This document shows positions 59,419 to 64,000 of a stretch of DNA of 64,000 bases, piece after piece. Both the position numbers and the translations under genes were made by a program. Source of the stretch: Ceratopteris richardii (Eukaryota; Streptophyta; Polypodiopsida; Polypodiales; Pteridaceae); contig CM035415.1 in assembly GCA_020310875.1 (NCBI GenBank), positions 198,239,432-198,303,431 on the forward strand, read 5' to 3'. The notes under the pieces were generated by a model. It was not told where the DNA came from, did not search any database, and saw only the letters and a list, made by a program, of their open reading frames with translations. Positions within the stretch are counted from its first letter, which is position 1. Each line of letters begins with the position of its first letter.

Positions 59419-59528
59419 CGTACTAATATCGTACGGATTCGTACCTCATGATTAGTACGTACCTAGTATAGTACTAATACGTATCGTACCTGTCGTACGG
59501 ATCGTACCTGTCGTACGGATCGTACCTG
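59419..59528. repeat. right subterminal CGTACG cluster of the hAT
   Basis: Repeated ATCGTACGG, TCGTACC and TAGTACGTACC words, including three near-identical units of GGATCGTACCTGTCGTAC type at 59480-59528, mirror the left cluster. Confidence 0.65.
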
Positions 59529-59536
59529 GCTAACTA

Positions 59537-60272
<736 letters not shown>

Positions 60273-60917
60273 TGATCCATGTATGAAATTATGAATAATA
60301 TTGGATAACTAATCAGAATACGTGCGTGAACATCTTAGTGCAAAATTAATAATAATTCAAAACAGATTTCATCATTGGATCATTCATTATTTAATTGACA
60401 TTAACTCATGATCATGATCATGATTTATCATCATTGTCAAAATTATAAACTTAAAATACCACACATAATACATAAGATCATAGATGACAAACATTAGAAT
60501 CATAGACCATTACATGAAAGTATAATACATCATAGATGAAAATCTATCATGGTTCATGGCTCATGTGACATGTCTTAACAAAACAATTAAGATTCAAAAG
60601 CAAACGTCATCATGTATAATATTCTCACTATCACAACTAAAGAAATGCAACTTAAAAATATCTTCAAAAAATTTGCATGAAAAAAATTGATAAAATTCGT
60701 GCCCAACGAATTATCTCGCGAAGGAATTATACAAATTTTATTTTTGGGCAATAATTCGTGAGTTTTTTTTACTATGGACCCTCCTTATATGGAGTAGAGG
60801 GCTAATCTTCTTGCATGTGGGATAAATGAACTTGCATGAGAATGATTTAGAGTTTGGACAAAAGGGTGGAGCATGGAACCCTCAACAAAATGTTGAAAGT
60901 TTAAACTTGAAAGTAGT
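60273..60917. other. AT-rich spacer
   Basis: Contains short ATCATGATCATG repeats near 60405. No gene seen. Confidence 0.4.
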
Positions 60918-62004
60918 GGTTGGAAAACAATATCAGAATAGAATCAAAAGTCCCAAAATTTTGGCAACCCTAAAATTGGGACTTGTCAAATTTTGGTCAA
61001 AGATGGTCAAAAAGTTTTATTGTCTTATTGGAAAGTACTCATTGAGAGCTTTCTAATGGTATATAACATTCCACCATCCGCCTCCTAAAAGTGGTCGAAA
61101 AGTCAAACCGTAGTTTTTTGCCCTAATTAGATTTTTACCTAATTTTTAATCAATGGTCAGGATTTAATCGGCATCAAATCTAGTAGCTATTATTATCTCA
61201 ATCCAAAAACCATAAAAAAGCAACTAGAAAAATCGTTTAAAAAAAAAGAAAAAACCAAGGCTCTGAATTTTTTGACAGGATTCGCGCGGTGATTCATGAG
61301 ATGGCTGTTTTGGAGCTTTTAGAGCTTCTTTCGTGGGTTTGCTAAAGCTATATTTAAACCAATCCATGGACACTCTAATAATCAAGTTTTGTGAGCTATC
61401 GTCACACAAGCTCTAGGGTTTTGAGCTAGGACTCTTGAAGGAGATAGTTGCAGATTTGGAGTTGTTTTTGACAGCTCTTCTTCACACTACCATAGTGTAC
61501 ATGTTGATTTTGTGAGTATTGATTTATTAAATTAGGGTTTCTTCATATGTTGCTGCTGTGCAAGGTTTCTACCAACCTCTTCAACAAGTGAAAGTTGCAT
61601 ACCTGCTTCTCAACAAGTGAAAGTTGCATACCTGCATACCTGCTTCTCAACATGAGATAAGACTTAATTTCAGATTAGGGTTTGCTGTAATTACTGTTTT
61701 TGACACTTCATATTGCATATATTCTCTCGCATAATACCTCTTAGGCACTCTTTATCTGCATTTTGTACTTCGAACCCTTTATATTCAGCGTATATTCAGT
61801 TTTGTATCATTGCACACATTTTATATTGACATTTAGCATTTTAATTAGTGTGTTGTTAGCATTCAGCTGCCACACGTTGAAAATTGTCCTATTGTCATTC
61901 ATCTCATTTGATTTAGTCAAGGTGTGTTATGTGGTAAGGTCTTAGTGTTGGAAAGATCTTGAATTAACTTGTGAATATTATTCGGGCCTACCACACTTCC
62001 AATA
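60918..62004 (+). repeat. probable solo LTR of the old copia group
   Basis: It aligns in reverse complement with the LTR at 50468-51511, including the 26-bp box (61028-61053), CAAGCTCTAGGGTTTTGAGC near 61409, TACCTCTTAGGCACTC near 61735 and the end CACTTCCAATA. No primer site, purine tract or coding region adjoins it on either side, so it is best read as a solo LTR left by recombination. Flanking 5-mers (GTAGT and GAAGT) match at four of five bases, suggesting an aged target duplication. Confidence 0.7.
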
Positions 62005-62736
62005 GAAGTGGGGAATTTGAGTTTTTTAAGGATGTTAGAAACTGAGAATGTATATGCATTATGAACGTTAGGACTGAGGAGGTAGAACGACTCACAAGGA
62101 ATAGTTTTCATTGTATACAATACTACATGTAGGTGTTTATTCATGGTTTTGTGTCAGATATATAAAAGAGGTGCTAAATATGCATTAGTACATAGTTTAT
62201 GTTTGCAAAAGTAGAAAAAACTCCTATCTTGATTTTGGATTCTATATATCTCTTTGATTTCAACGAATTAAATCTCGATTTAAATCTTGTTTTTAAACCT
62301 CACATTGTACTATGTGCTAACCCAAGGTATCACTCCATCGTATGTTGGTGTTCTTTAGTCTCACTTGCGTTTTATCTCAACTTTATTTATTTCTAGCTGC
62401 GATTATTTTTCCATCATATTTGTGTTTTCTTTCAAACATATACGTTTACTTTAGTTGTTGTGCTACCAGCTGTGTAAATATCATTGCTGGATTGTGCTAT
62501 TTAAATTTTTTATTTGCTTTGTGGGGTTATTTTGAGCATTGCTATTGCTGCAAATTCCTTTTTGTGTTGCCATATAGGTGTAGCTTTTTTTCCTTTGCTA
62601 TCATCAATAGTTAATCTATATCTCTTTTGTTGTTGTCATGTTACTATCAGATTGCCCCAAAACCAATACTCTTTTTTTGTTTAACTATCATTGCTGGATT
62701 GTGCTATAATTTCTTATATTGTATTTTTATGTGCAG
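62005..62736. other. AT-rich spacer or intron
   Basis: T-rich with two related stretches (TTTGTGTT..ATCATTGCTGGATTGTGCTAT near 62476 and 62685). No gene seen. Confidence 0.4.
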
Positions 62737-62820
62737 ACCTGATGATGATGTTGTTGAGCAGAAGCCATCTCTATCTGCCAATAAAGTCACTGACGTATCA
62801 CAACTGGCTTTGACCTCCCC
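62737..62820 (+). CDS. possible internal host exon
   Basis: A T-rich tract ending TTATGTGCAG precedes 84 bp that read PDDDVVEQKPSLSANKVTDV and on to LALTSP, followed by a strong donor CCT|GTGAGT. Composition changes from AT-rich to balanced exactly across these borders. It might belong to the DWNN gene 16 kb upstream, but its phase does not follow directly from exon 2, so at least one more exon would be needed. I do not recognise the peptide. Confidence 0.35.
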
Positions 62821-64000
62821 TGTGAGTTTCTGGTGTTCCTTCTTATGAGTTTGACATGATGGAAGCTTTATGATAACTGTTTGAGTTCTGTTTGTCTTTA
62901 GTATGTATACTGCATTCGTATATTCTATGCATTATGTATATTATGGTCATTTATAAAAGGTCCCGATTCCATGGTTTATGCAGCCCTGCATTTTTTGTGT
63001 ATTATGCAAAGTTGTTGGTGTATATAAACATTTACAACTTGAAAATATATGCATGCAGCATCACATGTCCCAGATGACACGATGTTCTACTTGGTACTAC
63101 TTGCAGGAATGGCAGGGGATTTATGCTTGTTTTGTAATTTGGAATATGTTTGTTAACTAGTAAGATATCTCTGTGATATATGTCTGATTGTATCATTGGA
63201 AGATGAGGAGGGTCAGGATGTGTGTGAAACTTATAAAACATTGATCTCGTAAACATACAGTATTCTTTGGTAAATGTATTGTTGTATACATGGAAGCTTA
63301 GATTCATGATGTTTTGTTTTGGCGAATCTATAGTATTGAAGGCCAAAAGTGAAGGCTGTTACCTTAATAAGCATCTGTACAGAAGACTTTGAGAATTTAG
63401 ATATGTGCTTGATCTAGAATAGTGCCATCAAGATTGAACGTAAGCAATCAGACTTGAAATCGGGAAAAGAGAAAAGAGCTTATCCCTTCACACAAGAAAA
63501 CCATTATGATGAAGGCTTTTTCATTAATAAGCACCTATACCGAGGAGTTTGAAAGCTTATGTATGTACCTGAACTAAATACAATGCCATTAAGAATGAAC
63601 ATAAGGAATCAGAATCGAAATTGAAACAAAAGAGTTTGCCCATTCACAGAAGAAAGCCATTTTTTGTTATCCTACCATACCATATCCTCTCCACTGCTCT
63701 GTGATTTGAAGTGAGTGAGTTCAGAAATCAATGGGTCTTTACATTTTTTGAGGGATGAAAGTTCAATCTTGAGCAGGGATTGTGCATGATTTTGGCATAT
63801 TTTCTTAAATTGTGAAGGGCTGGCCAGTTTATGCTTTTGCTATCTGCTACTATTGACGCTCTTCAAAATTCATTTAATAATAAAAGAAAGTGTGCAACAA
63901 GGTTCTGTAATGGAAGTGTATAGAAGTCTGTGGAGATTCAATGTGTCTTCTAGCAATTGCACTCTCAGAGGCATTGCGTGATATTGGTTTTTCATGGGGT
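62821..64000. other. intron-like or intergenic sequence
   Basis: Two related stretches of about 120 bp (near 63360-63480 and 63510-63650, sharing AATAAGCA..TGTAC and GCAATCAGA..TTGAAA words) suggest an old tandem duplication. No gene seen. Confidence 0.4.

Larger units (their letters stand above)
55315..59536 (+). mobile_element. hAT-superfamily DNA transposon
   Basis: A DUF659/hAT-type transposase gene lies between two clusters of CGTACG-containing palindromes (55306-55382 and 59419-59528). Candidate ends are TAGTTGGTACTCGTACG at the left and, in reverse complement, TAGTTAGCCAGGTACG at the right, an imperfect inverted pair. An 8-bp target duplication, expected for hAT, was not found, so the exact ends are provisional. 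The transposase carries in-frame stops, so the copy is non-autonomous now, but intact intact-family members could mobilise it if its ends still work. Confidence 0.8.

Overview
The window looks like nuclear DNA of a land plant with a large, transposon-rich genome. Reasons: several plant-type Ty1/copia and Ty3/gypsy LTR retrotransposons nested in one another, initiator-methionine-tRNA primer sites next to LTRs, an intron-containing hAT transposon, a tRNA-derived SINE, an AAACCCTAG telo-box ahead of a host gene start, and small GT-AG introns. I cannot name the species; a fern, gymnosperm or large-genome angiosperm would all fit.

Layout. 1-11966: the 3' part of a Ty3/gypsy element (pol, then about 6 kb of extra open reading frames, then a 3' LTR). 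About 11967-33000: an older Ty3/gypsy element, cut apart by three Ty1/copia insertions, each with a matching 5-bp target duplication: 13087-19046 (+ strand, GAAAA), 20666-25818 (- strand, TAACC) and 26073-32172 (- strand, ACCAT). The last two belong to one family, and a third copy lies at 37735-43060. 33517-36983: a non-coding LTR element on the - strand. 44963-45260: a SINE with a perfect 16-bp target duplication. 46302-46662: the first two coding exons of a host DWNN-domain (RBBP6/PQT3-like) gene, the only convincing host gene here. 48077-54952 and 60918-62004: old copia-like LTRs and reverse-transcriptase remnants that share a conserved 26-bp LTR box. 55315-59536: a hAT DNA transposon whose five-exon transposase gene is a pseudogene; palindromic CGTACG clusters flank it. 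A 280-bp hexanucleotide array sits in one of its introns and a 735-bp composite microsatellite abuts its right end. 62737-62820 may be a further host exon.

How it fits together: almost everything is transposon-derived. LTR divergence orders the copia family: copy A (1 difference in 230 bp) is younger than copy B (about 8 in 231), which is younger than the 37.7-kb copy (about 16 in 227). The host gene continues rightward, if at all, through introns swollen by these insertions. No bacterial-type operon, CRISPR array, rRNA or functional tRNA gene was seen. The most unusual items are the accessory block and duplicated domains of the first gypsy element, internal tandem amplification in two of the three copia relatives, and the hAT ends with their alternating purine-pyrimidine repeats.
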